Below, one piece after another: positions 23,401 to 34,479 of a stretch of 64,000 nt of DNA. The notes beneath the pieces were generated by a model, which did no database searches, was not told the origin of the DNA, and saw nothing but the letters and a program-made list of their open reading frames with translations. A program made the translations under genes and the position numbers. Position 1 is the stretch's first letter; every line of letters starts with the position of its first letter. The DNA lies in contig OY759267.1 of NCBI GenBank assembly GCA_963662155.1, forward strand, positions 16,174,989 to 16,238,988. Reading direction: 5' to 3'. Source of the DNA: Lamellibrachia columna. Taxonomy: Eukaryota > Annelida > Polychaeta > Sabellida > Siboglinidae.

Positions 23401-23490
23401 TCCGTGTTGACGTACGTGTAGAAACGTGCAACGCTCATGTACTTCTACGCGAAGCGCGTGGTGCTCCAGGACGGGTTGAGCATCGATGAT
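20410..23490 (+). pseudogene. polB: Polinton protein-primed DNA polymerase B, broken copy
   Basis: Recognisable in order: N-terminal domain with FKINLNYGFVLRNKETGRY (20530-20590), exonuclease motif I FDFEC (21392-21408), exonuclease motif II NSGKYDLN (21698-21722), a motif III-like region FSYDKYLKAYG-type (21885-21910), polymerase motif A GYDANALCLW (22384-22414), motif B region reading NVGYGK instead of NSGYGK (near 23055), and the C-terminal KTRTPGLFKVEW-type block (23190-23230). Compared with the other copy, it lacks about 85 bp near 21425, about 245 bp near 22855 and about 350 bp near 23150. The last deletion removes motif C, which carries catalytic aspartates. Many frameshifts and stops occur, so no active polymerase can be made. 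Confidence 0.88.
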
Positions 23491-23504
23491 AACTTTCAAA
23501 CTCT

Positions 23505-24006
23505 GTCGAGGACGCGCGATGGAAGCGTCCCTTCATGTGCGTCATCGCTGGACCGTCGGGGTGCGGTACGACCACTTTCGTGACGCGTGTGTTACGTCAA
23601 GATCAACGCTCCTCCCGAGAAAACGACGTGGTGTTATGGGGAATGACAATCCTCTTATGCGACGATGAACCTATCCGAATTGCGAATTGCAAGCGGAAAC
23701 CGATGAACGCGTAACGACTTTGTTAACCAAAAAGAGTAATTACAGGAACACGTCCATCCTCTACCTCGTGCAGAACCTGTTCCATAAAAAAGGAGAGACG
23801 TTCAAGAATCCTCGAGACAAGTCACTGATATCGCACTAGGCACGACATATGTATCCGTGTCGCGTGAAGTTAGTGCACGAATCATTCATCGACGCGACGA
23901 CAGTACCGTACGGCTATGAAAAAGGAGATGCCCGAGAATCTGCGCTTGCGCACGAGCATCTTTCCAGACAACGTCGTTCAGTACGTCTACCTGCCGAAGG
24001 TATAAA
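23505..24006 (+). pseudogene. Polinton packaging ATPase (FtsK/HerA type), broken copy
   Basis: The Walker A segment reads GPSGCGTTT (near 23552-23580), where the essential lysine of GKT/GKS is replaced by threonine. Downstream blocks LYLVQNLF (near 23758-23785), FKNPRD (near 23800) and IFPDN..VYLPK (23965-24000) match the family's C-terminal half. The middle is deleted or scrambled, and there are several frameshifts. The remnant ends with a TAA at 24004-24006, the same end point as the other copy. In active elements this protein pumps DNA into the capsid. Confidence 0.8.
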
Positions 24007-24041
24007 AAGATAGAGTGCAACGGTCTAGTCTTCATTCGTCG

Positions 24042-24476
24042 ATGTCCGAGCACGTTGAAAGGCACATCTTGTGTCTACAGATGCTGAACATACACAAGAA
24101 CATCAAACTACGCAGGGCTATCATTGCCAACGCCGATTTCCTCTGCTTTCTCACCGAGTGCGCCAACGACATCATAAAAGGGAACGTTCCTTTGTGTCCG
24201 GTGCACAAGAAGAAACTTAAGAAGTACAATAATTACATGCGCACATTGAGTAAGAAGAAAACGCAATCCAAGGTCAAAATGTTCATGGAGCGTTTCAAAA
24301 ACGACGTGGACCGATCGAGGCGAATTGATAAAAGACGGTGTGCCGGTACCCGGAAGCAACAAGCCGGATCTCGCCAGCGACCTGTTGAGAAAGAGGACAA
24401 AGAGCGATCATGTAGGATGGCAAACGTTTGCACAGCAGCTCAGACGCTTCAACATACCCATGGAGTTGATCGGTAA
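24042..24476 (+). CDS. Small Lys-rich Polinton-associated ORF
   Basis: Starting at ATG 24042, the first 85 codons look coding: a helix-rich segment with ILCLQMLNIHKNIKLRRAII, then CANDIIKGNVPL and a very basic HKKKLKKYNNYMRTLSKKK. A small protein with this pattern (about a hundred residues, ending in Lys/Arg clusters) recurs near the integrase or ATPase in Polinton-like elements, as far as I recall. Its function is not established. After about 24300 the better coding signal moves to the +1-related frame and continues to 24564 (phrases GVPVPGSNKPDLASDLL and GWQTFAQQLRRF), so a frameshift has probably occurred. The basic tail suggests nucleic-acid binding. Confidence 0.5.
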   Translation: MSEHVERHILCLQMLNIHKNIKLRRAIIANADFLCFLTECANDIIKGNVPLCPVHKKKLKKYNNYMRTLSKKKTQSKVKMFMERFKNDVDRSRRIDKRRCAGTRKQQAGSRQRPVEKEDKERSCRMANVCTAAQTLQHTHGVDR

Positions 24477-24630
24477 CGTCGATAGGCGACGCTATTTCAG
24501 ACAGACGACGGCGACAGCGACTCCACCTACACTCTCTGGACCACTCTCGCTCGATGGAACATAGCACAGTCCAAGCGCACCACGGTACTGGACGATTGGG
24601 AGTTATATTAAGAGTAGCACTATCTCGACG

Positions 24631-24780
24631 ATGCCACAGTTTACCATGATATCGGATGCGTGTCGCACGTTAGTCTTGGGAATCATTTGTACTACGCTGT
24701 ATACGACTGCTGATTTCGTCGCTCATATTCTGCTTGTACGATACATCTGTCCACTACTGCGATGGTACACATCCCGCTAG
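24631..24780 (+). CDS. Small hydrophobic (single-pass membrane) ORF, 49 codons
   Basis: ATG at 24631, TAG at 24778-24780. The middle is hydrophobic (RTLVLGIICTTLYTTADFVA, then HILLVRYICPLL), consistent with one or two membrane helices, and the C-terminus is basic. It sits between the basic ORF and the integrase in the same orientation. Polintons often carry short membrane-protein ORFs, but I cannot name this one. Confidence 0.4.
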   Translation: MPQFTMISDACRTLVLGIICTTLYTTADFVAHILLVRYICPLLRWYTSR

Positions 24781-24896
24781 GATAGGTCGTCGTGTCCGTC
24801 GCACTCTTGTGCATCGTCATCTATGTTACCGTGCTCGTCGCTAGACGTTACATCGGTTCGTCGTCCTGGTGGACGGGTGGAAGAAACAACGCTACG

Positions 24897-25605
24897 ATGG
24901 AATGGATCTTCTCAAACTCAACTGCATCTACTTCAAACCAACACTCGTCGGAAGTTACTGCGGAACAGGACGCGTACACCCTGCACAAACCGCTGAGAAG
25001 ACGTTTCAAGAGACGATGCGTCGTCTTGGGAGGTTGGAACCAGCAGTGGCAGGCCGATCTCGTCGACTTCTCGAATCTAAAAAAAGACAACGACGGCAAG
25101 ACGTTTCTACTCACGATGATCGACGTCTTCTCGAAAGTCGCCTGGTGCGTTCCGCTGAAGAACAAGTCGGCAGCTTTATTGGTGGCGGCGCTGGAAGGTC
25201 TGTTCACTAACGCCGTGTCCTGGCCCACGACGTTGCAGCCCTATAAAGGACCCGAATTCTTGAACCTTTCCGTTCAGGGTCTGTTGAAGAAGTACGTCAT
25301 CCATCAGTTTTCCACTCACAACGAGGAGACCAAGGCGAGTATCATCGAAAGGTTCAATCAAACGTAGAAAAGACGCATGTGGCGATACTTTACGAAACAT
25401 CAGACGATGCGGTACATCGACGAGCTTCAGGACTTTGTTCGGCCGAACGGATGCCCGTGTACCGGTTGATAGACGATCTCGGAGATATGCTGGATGGGTC
25501 CTTCTACGAACCGGAACTACAGAAGGTGTCGGTACCGAAAGATAAACTGTACTGCGTCGAGTCACTTAGGTGTGGCGCGTCAACGTTCGGTGTCAATATA
25601 TACGG
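24897..25605 (+). pseudogene. Polinton integrase (retroviral-type, DDE), broken
   Basis: The open part runs to a TAG at 25365-25367. Before the core lies AYTLHKPLRRRFKRR, which precedes the core in Polinton integrases. The catalytic core has WQADLVD (first Asp, near 25049-25070), QPYKGPEFLN (25228-25257), where the family has an Asp before Lys-Gly and this copy has Tyr, and KASIIERFN (25335-25361), which carries the catalytic Glu. Coding continues past the stop in frame for about 25 codons, then in another frame to an SH3-like C-terminal block with VYRLIDDLGDMLDGSFYEPE and the start of a chromodomain-like segment near 25550-25570. The missing Asp and the stop mean no active integrase. The ATG at 24897 is one possible start; an upstream GTG at 24792 is in frame. 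Confidence 0.85.
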
Positions 25606-25815
25606 ACATAATAGTGCATGTTGACTTAATAGTTCATGTTTACATGATAGTTCATGTTGACAAAATAGTGCATTTTGAAATTATTAGACATGTTGACATA
25701 ATTGTACATGATGACATAACATTACGCACTGGCGCAGCAGCACATGTTAACATAATGGTACATGCTGACATAATAGTACAAGTTGACATAATAGGTCATG
25801 TTGACATAATGACAA
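25605..25815 (+). repeat. Degenerate 18-20 bp tandem repeats (ACATGTTGACATAATAGT type)
   Basis: Ten or so imperfect head-to-tail units directly after the integrase remnant. They may lie in the terminal region of the Polinton. Confidence 0.8.
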
Positions 25816-25819
25816 GTCT

Positions 25820-26538
<719 letters not shown>

Positions 26539-26648
26539 TCACGATTGAACGATTAATGACCAATGAACGCACTATGAACGTGCCATGGAGTAATGTGTTT
26601 GACGTTGGCTATCCATATACTTCTGGATTTGGAAAGATTCCGGTCGTG

Positions 26649-26914
26649 CATTTGTTGTTGCCAGTGTGACTGGTACGCGCCGTGCGTTCTATCGGCTGCC
26701 TGTCGTCCCTGCGCCATCCCCCCGTGCCGCTCGAAAGGCAAAGACAAATACAAATACATCCTTAAGTCGCTCAACCGGTATGCAAAACATTAGACCATCT
26801 GTTTGCCTCCTGCTTGGCGTCGTAATGTTTTGTAGTGTGACGACTAGCTCGGTTTACAATGCGAGGGTAAATGATTCCTGTAGTCGTTGTCGTTGTCGTT
26901 GTCGTTGTTGATCG
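26649..26914 (+). repeat. Core repeat R, plus-strand copy
   Basis: About 266 bp from CATTTGTTGTTGCCAGTG to CGTTGTTGATC. It is nearly identical, in inverted orientation, to the centre of the palindrome at 30606-30859. It carries two more GTCGTT hexamers than that copy. The matching ORFs in the two copies reflect the identity and need not mean a gene. Confidence 0.92.
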
Positions 26915-26974
26915 GAATACGCCATTCCTGCATGAGGAGTCAGGACGCACCCGCACTGACACTTTCTCACATTA

Positions 26975-29229
26975 GAGAGTTTTTGCAAGCGCACCGATCT
27001 CGGCTCCCTTCCCGATCCCGATCTCGCTACGCGTACTACGTCATCGCTTCGTGTGTTTACACGATCGGGGCCGGGTCTATGAGATAGGGAAAACACCGAT
27101 CTCGCAGGTTCAATCGGTTAGTGGTCTCCCTATCTATAGTACGTTGAAATTATGGTTGAATACAAATAATAAATCTACAGCAAGTGTACGCAAGTCTGTT
27201 GTTGACTGATTAGTTGCCCTCTTTTAGTTGCCAATGGGATCAGTGCATCGGAAAAAAGAGTTTTAAGTGCGCACTGTCTATGACTACGGCTGTGGTAAAC
27301 AAAACTACATGAATCCATCGACGGCACCGTAGACTTAGATTTAGACATCGCATTGTAGATCAGTCCTATGGCATAAACTAGACAAAAAATTTCAGCTGAA
27401 TTGTACTGAAATTATGTACAATGCAGAAACAAACAGTTGTGGTTAACATTCTATATGGTTGTTTATTATATAAAATATATACTCGAGTTTCCTAACTTCG
27501 TCTTCGACTCGTGCACCTTTTGTTTTGTTCACATATGAAAGGTTAGCGCAACTATCCGACTATTATTCTCATAAATAAATTCATATTTTGTTGTGATACG
27601 ATGCCCACAACTGCAACTGTCAGTTCAGCATAAACACTGACCCCCAATGACCATCTGCAAGTTGCAGAACGATAAAAAAACAGCATTGCCACGGATTTGT
27701 GCGACGCAGGAATTTGGGACATGCAATCATACAAACAAGTGTTTTTATTTTACATACTTTCGGATATCATGAATATTTCTTGTTCTGCTTAAAATATAAA
27801 TAACCCAAAAACTATTTATGCAGCAACTTAGATGTTAGCATGGTTATTCTTCATTATTTGTAGATGCTAGATAGTAACAGACTTACTACTGTGTATGTAA
27901 ATTCTCCCACAATCTGCCACTGGCATTGAAGGTGTGTGTTTTATGTGTGAGATTGAGCCATCGAATGAGTTTAACAATAAAACATGTTAGAACACAAATA
28001 AATCTTATTTGGATCAGTAACACACCTACATATATGAGACCTTTGAAGTTTCTATGTTGTTGGTAAATAGTTAAAAGTGGCCTATGTATAGCAGCCAAAA
28101 ATGTTATGGCCATATTAGAGATAACATTCCAATTTATTTGTATATGAAAAACAAATACAGTGCCAATGTAATACACCATATTTGGATTCCCTATTCAAAT
28201 GGCTTAATGATGAAAAAAAATTGTTGATGGACGCTTCACCTTACAACACAATATCAACTAGGTGATTTTATACCTGTTCCATCTGTAGTAAGAAAATTAT
28301 GTAAATATTGCTGTCAAATGCAAGAAAAACCTTCTGAATACATAGTTCTAGATTATATTTATCAGGTGCATCTAACTTGAGAAGTTTGCAAGGTATGTAT
28401 CTGAAATTTACTGAAAATGTAGATATATTGGTACACATTGTCTATGCAAAATTCTACAATTTTTACTTATACAAAATAAATTTGGCAGAAAGTGGAAATA
28501 GTCATAACTAAAACATTAAGCTAGCTACATCCCTATGGTTTGATATGTGTAGTTACACAGACCAATATATTAATTGGTAAACTGTTGGTAGAATCCAAAA
28601 AGGTGAGTGCCACAATAATTTCTTATTTTGATTAATTTGACACATAATGCTCCACTGTAAATTTTTTTTGTCAGGTCTGTTATCTAGACATATGAGGATG
28701 TGTTACTATAATGGATGTATGTAAATTTTGGGGTGTACTTTAAAATCCGGGTGTTAGTCAAATCTTAATTGGAGTTGAATTGATCCAAATATTGTGTGAC
28801 ATTGATTTGCTAAAAATCAAAACGGATTGATTTTGCATTTAATTGGAATTGGAAATTCTGCTGAATTTATTAATTGTTCAGTTCATATAAAACGTAAATG
28901 TTTTGATATAAATTTACACATATAAACAAAGAAATATATTATAATTTATTTATTCTTCAGACTTACTTTCACTTAAAAAAATATAAGGTGTGATGATCTT
29001 ATATGGAAATCAAAACAGAAATAGCACCTGCTCTAAGTAAACATGTAACTTGTGGGACAACACAATAAAACTTAAGGTAAATGTAGATGGCGCCATCCGC
29101 GTAGATCGGGTCACGTTTGCGCGTGTTACAAAAACTCTACTCGGTCCCCGATCTCCTACTCACCGTACCGATCGCGCGCGAGATCGGGATCGGGATGGAG
29201 CCGAGATCGGTGCGCTTGCAAAAACTCTC
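26975..29229. mobile_element. Candidate 2.25-kb non-autonomous DNA transposon with about 55-bp TIRs
   Basis: The left end (26975-27028) begins GAGAGTTTTTGCAAGCGCAC. The right end (29178-29229) is its inverted copy, and only a few positions differ over about 55 bp. TA dinucleotides flank both ends (26973-26974 and 29230-29231), as expected for TA-targeting transposases. The interior has no ORF that looks like a transposase and no recognisable gene, so it would depend on a partner element. Confidence 0.6.
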
Positions 29230-29245
29230 TATTATCTCCTCCCAT

Positions 29246-29645
29246 GGTGTCTTGCCTGGATGTTGGTTCACTAGACGAGGTTGCTGGTGTCTTGCCTGGA
29301 TGTTGGTTCACTAGACGACGTTGCTGGTGTCTTGCCTGGATGTTGGTTCACTAGACGAAGTTGCTGGTGTCTTGCCTGGATGTTGGTTCACTAGACGAAG
29401 TTGCTGGTGTCTTGCCTGGATGTTGGTTCACTAGACGAAGTTGCTGGTGCATTGCCTGGATGTTGGTTCACTAGACGAGGTTGCTAGTGTCTTGCCTGGA
29501 TATTAGTTCACTAGACGAGGTTGCTGGTGTCTTGCCTGGATGTTGGTTCACTAGACGAGGTTGCTGGTGTCTTGCCTGGATATTGGTTCACTAGACGAGG
29601 TTGCTGGTGTCTTGCCTGGATGTTGGTTCACCAGACGAAGTTGCA
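29246..29645 (+). repeat. 40-bp tandem repeat, ten copies
   Basis: The unit starts GGTGTCTTGCCTGGATGTTG and continues with GTTCACTAGACGAGGTTGCT. Ten copies, with one to three changes per copy. The array abuts the Gypsy integrase remnant at the point following its S-D-N-G-P-H-F motif. Confidence 0.95.
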
Positions 29646-29649
29646 GCAG

Positions 29650-30310
29650 GCGCCTAGGAAGAAATGTGTTGTCGTGTTGGCAAAGTGTGGGCCGTTATCG
29701 GACACGTGAAGATCTCGCTAAAGATCTGTTTTGTCTGTCCAAACCAACATAACTCAAGCATGGTTTGGGATTTTTTCGCACTACAGGAAACTTGGAGTAA
29801 TAACCTGTAATGATGAGCCAGTCTGCGTTATTGAAGACAAACTCGTCTGTTCCAACCACTTCGCAAGGTCTGCCCAGTACTTCATATGGGCGAAATGTCT
29901 CGTGCTGTTGTGCTGGTTTGTTCTCTAGACAGATAGCGCACGACTTGACTGTGTTCTCTATGTCTCGGTTGATGTTGTTAATCCAATAGATTGAGTCTTT
30001 GGCTCGCAATCTTTTGTTTTGTCCATCCAGAGATAGTCATCATGAAGCTTGTTGAGTATCTCGCTTTGCATACTCACTTGTACAAGTACTCGCGTCCCCT
30101 TTGGGACTACACCATCGTCCACCAGAGTTCATCACGGAACGTCCAGCAATGCCTGATGGTAACAGGAAGTTGTTTCTACCTTGATCTGCAGAATTCGTTC
30201 ATCTAAGAATCTGATTAGGTCAACACGGATGTCAAGGTCAATAGTCGCTGTGTTGTGCTTGCTTGGTAATCGTGATAGGGTGTCTGCAAGGACTATCTCC
30301 TTTCCTGGTA
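29650..30310 (-). mobile_element. Ty3/Gypsy LTR retrotransposon fragment: integrase
   Basis: On the minus strand: a linker shared with 37320-37550 (30125-30300), then a His-containing start of the zinc-binding domain (LHDDYLW, near 30045), Cys pair KSCAICLENK (near 29930), first catalytic Asp in VVGTDEFVF (near 29855-29830), YYSKFPVV (near 29800-29775), and a second catalytic Asp in VSDNGPHF (near 29705-29680). There is a deletion between the last two blocks and a frameshift. No LTR was identified. Gypsy integrases insert the cDNA copy of the element. Confidence 0.85.
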
Positions 30311-30395
30311 TGTAATATGTTATGTAATGTTATAATTTATAAAGAAAATACCCTGTAATAGAAAGAAGGACAGTTCTCTATCACAGAGTATGAAA

Positions 30396-30991
30396 GCATT
30401 GCTTAACAAGGTAGAACATATAATTTATTAATTTACCAAACACAGAGCTGTCAGTAAGTGTACAATCATGCCTGGCCCAACTCCCACTGACCACACGTGA
30501 CCCCTGTCTTTAGGGTAATATTTAGATTTAAACAACTGAATTATTAGTAATAAGCTATAAAATGTAACTTTTCTGATACTGAACTGAACGAAAGCCTTGT
30601 TTAGGTGATCAACAACGACAACGACTACAGGAATCATTTACCCTCGCATTGTAAACCGAGCTAGTCGTCACACTACAAAACATTACGACGCCAAGCAGGA
30701 GGCAAACAGATGGTCTGATGTTTTGCATACCGGTTGAGCGACTTAAGGATGTATTTGTATTTGTCTTTGCCTTTCGAGCGGCACGGGGGGATGGCGCAGG
30801 GACGACAGGCAGCCGATAGAACGCACGGCGCGTACCAGTCACACTGGCAACAACAAATGATCACCTAAACAAGGCTTTCGTTCAGTTCAGTATCAGAAAA
30901 GTTACATTTTATAGCTTATTACTAATAATTCAGTTGTTTAAATCTAAATATTACCTTAATAAATTATATGTTCTACCTTGTTAAGCAATGC
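30396..30991. mobile_element. Palindromic (foldback-type) element with perfect 134-bp arms
   Basis: The arms 30514-30611 and 30858-30955 are perfect reverse complements over 98 bp. The outer arms 30396-30431 and 30956-30991 are perfect over 36 bp. The left arm has 82 extra bases (30432-30513) not found in the right arm. The centre (30612-30857) is core repeat R, also found at 26649-26914 without these arms. It could be a foldback/MITE-like transposon, an insertion of R into a palindrome, or an assembly fold. Confidence 0.8.
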
Positions 30992-31007
30992 TCACCTACA
31001 CAAATCC

Positions 31008-31070
31008 TGGAGGGAGGGAGGGAGGGAGGGAGGGATGGAGGGGGGGGAGGGAGGGAGGGAGGGAGGGAGG
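31008..31070 (+). repeat. GGGA tetranucleotide microsatellite
   Basis: Mostly uninterrupted GGGA units with a G-run in the middle. The following 31071-31510 is AT-rich with no gene seen. Confidence 0.95.
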
Positions 31071-31639
31071 ATTGTTTCTATCTTAAGGAATACAGAACTA
31101 GATGACACGAAATAACGTTAGCGAAGGGACAGTGTTTTTTGGATATCAGAAAGTATTCGTTTTCACAAATGTTTTATTATATAAATACACAGACTCAAAC
31201 TATCTTGATCAATAAATAGCCTATATATAATGCTTTCAAAACTATAATTATACAAAGCAGAATCATAAATGTTCAGTAATTCAGTATTTAATTTATATAC
31301 ACTATTATATTGTAATTATACCATGATGGTGCGTAAACTGTACAAGTCAAGAGCTTGCATATGATACCGTTAAGTAATAATTATTAATATGACGTCATTA
31401 TTATTTTTATAATGAAATGAATATATCAAACACCGGTACATTATCTGATAAAGTAGTGTGTGAGGAAGATATAATTGGTTCAGAGAATTATCAAGGAAAA
31501 ACTACTCATTGATTTTAACAAGATTTTAACAAGATTGCCATCTCGAACAACAAATTCCAGATGGCAAGTGGACAAGGAAGCCATTGGCTTATCGAGAGTC
31601 CAACAATTTTCTCATCTATGTGTAGCCTGCCCTTATCAG

Positions 31640-34320
31640 ATATCTGTCAATTCTATTTTTAAACATATTCACACTACTAGCATTAACACAATCATTTGGC
31701 AGTTTGTTCCATTAATTTATCACCCTGTGAGAAAGAGTACTTTCTCATGTCCAACCTACACTGCTCCTTAACTAATGCTGCTTTGTGTCCTCTGGTTCTA
31801 CTGCCTTCTTTAAGTTTGAAGAACATATTCCTATCAACATCCTCATAACCGTTCACTATTTTAAACACTTCTATTTGGTCTCCTCTTAGTCTCCTGGTCT
31901 CTAGTGTTGTCAAACCACATTGTAATAAGCGACTTTCGTAACTAAGGTCTCTTAATTCTGGAATCATTTTAGTTGTTCTTCGTTGTATTCTTTCTAGCTT
32001 ATCTATGTCTTTTTTACGATATGGCCTCCATGCTTGAATACAATATTCCAAATGTGGTCTAACTGTTGCTTTGTACAGGGGTACAATTAGATGTTTCTCC
32101 TTATACGTGATAGTTCTCCTAATTAGCCCTAGAACTTGATTTCCTGTCGAAGCAGCAATCCCACATTGCTCTGAAACTTTCATGTCAGCATTAAACATTA
32201 CTCCTAAATCCTTTTCTTGTGTGGTTCTACCTAGTACAGCATCCCCCATTTTATATTCCTCGTCCATATTTCCATGTCCTATGTGTATACATTTACACTT
32301 CCCAAAATTTAATAACATTTGCCATTTTTCTGACCATTTAACTAATTTTTCTAGATCATCCTGTAAACTTTGTTTATCTGTATCATTAGTAACCTTTCTG
32401 AATACTTTTGTGTCATCTGCAAATTTGAGTACTTTGCTAGATATGTCATCCTCCAAATCATTTATATATATTAAAAACAGTATAGGGCCTAATACTGATC
32501 CCTGTGGTACCCCACTCAAAACAGATTTCCAGTTTGAAATCTCACCATGTACTATTACTCTCTGTCTTCTGTGTGTAAGCCACTTTTCTATCCAGTTGAT
32601 TACATCATTGCCTATACCATGGGCTTTTAGTTTAAGTAACAATCTTTGATGTGGCACTTTATCGAAAGCTTTCTGAAAATCTAAGTAGACAACATCCACT
32701 GGTGACCCGTCATCTACCCACTTTGTAATTTCTTCTAAAAAACATAAGAGATTGGTTAGACATGACCTTGCTTTTAGGAATCCATGTTGAGATGTATTTA
32801 TTAATTTATGTTTTACGAGGAATTCCACCATGTGGTCTCTAATTAATGTTTCGAGTAATTTACATACAACTGATGTTAAACTCACTGGTCTGTAATTTTC
32901 TGGCTTCTTCCTCGATCCCTTCTTAAATAGCGGCATAATGTTTGCTTCTTTCTATTCTGAAGGAACTATTCCTTCTTCTAGTGACAAGTTAAATAAGTTT
33001 GCAAGTGGTGTACTAATTTGATCAACAATTTCCTTTAGCAGTTTTGGTGGTATCCCATCAACTCCAGGTGATTTATTATCTTTCATCTTCTTTATTTTCT
33101 TTGCTATCATTTCAGGAGTTACAAATAACTGCCCTAAATGTTCTGATTTATTGCCCTCAAATTTAGTCAATGGAACTGGAAGTGAGCTGATATCTTCTGT
33201 GGTAAAAACTGAGCTGAAATACTCATTCAGGACCTCTGCCATTTGGAACTCATCTGAAATTATGTTTTCACTGTTGTTTTCCAGTGGTCCGACCTTATCT
33301 CGAACTTTCTGTTTACTCCTTACATAAGCATAGAAACTTTTATATTACCTGCCAATTTTTTTTTCAAAGGTTCTTTTACATTTTCTAATTTCAGCTGTAG
33401 CTAGGTTAAGTGCCTCTTTGTAGTTTGTGTAGTCTTCTACATTTCCAGTGTGTTTATAGACCCTCCACAGCATCTGTTTGTGAGCAATTTTTCTAATAGC
33501 TTCTTTTGACAGGTATTTTTTCCTGGATCTTTTCCCTTGTTTTCTTAATGGAATAAATTTCTCAATAATGCCCTCAATCTCATATTTTAAACAAGTCCAG
33601 CATTCTGTTGCTGTCTTGTTCTTCAGCAAGTTATTCCAATCTATATTTGCTAGATATGTTCTCATCACTTTATATTTGCCTTTGTTGAAGTTCCTCCTCC
33701 ATTGTTTTTTATATGTATTCCCTGTTTTTACTTTTATATTAAAATGGATTTGGTTATGGTCACTTGAACCCAAAGGTTCGTGTACTTTAACATTGTCAAC
33801 TAATTCATTTTGAGAAGACAAAATTAAATCTAACATATTCCCACCTCTGGTTGGTTCCAAGACATGTTGAGTAAGGAAACAATCCTGTGTTAGAAGTAGA
33901 AACTGATGGTCGTCACCTCCAGCACTCTCTAATGATTCCCATTGTATATGGCCATGGTTAAAATCACCCATTATAACACATTCTCCCTTGCTCACCTCCC
34001 TTATCGCCTTTTGTAATTTTACATCTTCCTCTTGTCCTATGTTAGGACTACGATAAACTACTATTGTTAACGTTGAGTTCCTGGTAACTATGTTACACCA
34101 AATTGCTTCCACACTATCTGCTTCACTTTTCAGTGTAATTTCATATGCTTGGATAGATTCTTTAATATACAAAATTACTCCACCTCCCCTTCTTTCTCGT
34201 CTATCCTTCCTAAACATTACATAGCCTGTCAGTGCTAACTCAGCATCTACTATATCTTCATTTGCCCATGATTCTGTGATGCCTATTACATGAGGATCAA
34301 TATCTGCTACCATAATGTCT
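31640..34320 (-). pseudogene. CR1-like ORF2: endonuclease and reverse transcriptase, two stops and one frameshift
   Basis: Endonuclease blocks: VIGITESWANEDI (start), RRGGGVILYIKES, VIMGDFNHGHIQWES, and SSDHNQIHF with the catalytic His. Reverse transcriptase blocks: LFKKGSRKKPENYRPVSLTS, SQHGFLKARSC, VVYLDFQKAFDKVPH (first catalytic Asp), GVPQGSVLGPILFLIYINDL, and LKFADDTKVF with an intact FADD box. The frame is stopped by TAA in 33343-33345 and TAG in 32949-32951, and shifts near 31725, just before the final INEWNKLP-type segment. With only three lesions in about 890 codons and intact catalytic residues, the copy is young. The product nicks DNA and reverse-transcribes its own RNA in the nucleus. 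Confidence 0.9.
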
Positions 34321-34479
34321 AACTCACTTTTTTATTTACTATGCTCCTGGCATTTAAGCATACACATTTAAGTTCATTGGCTGAAATTATTGGTGAACAT
34401 TTCTTTGGATGTGTATTTGTAGTAGTACTCCTTTGAGTTTTCTCTGTCAGTTCCCTCTGCGCATCTAGTTTAAATAATG

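Larger units (their letters stand above)
20410..25610 (+). mobile_element. Polinton/Maverick (adintovirus-like) element, decayed copy 1
   Basis: Five co-oriented coding remnants lie in the order PolB, packaging ATPase, small basic ORF, small membrane ORF, retroviral-type integrase. This combination is diagnostic of Polintons, large self-synthesising DNA elements related to viruses. The region is GC-richer than its surroundings. No capsid or protease gene is visible in the 5.2 kb, and no terminal inverted repeats could be identified by eye. The PolB and ATPase remnants are homologous to those of the copy at 59090-64000. Confidence 0.85.

Noticed and set aside
26666..26911. Real small protein gene encoded by core R (same ORF in both copies)
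   Set aside because: The two copies are near identical at the DNA level, so a shared ORF gives no extra evidence. Composition is unremarkable and no start context or domain is seen.
29246..29645. CRISPR-like or gene-like 40-bp array
   Set aside because: There are no unique spacers. Frames through it only restate the repeat.
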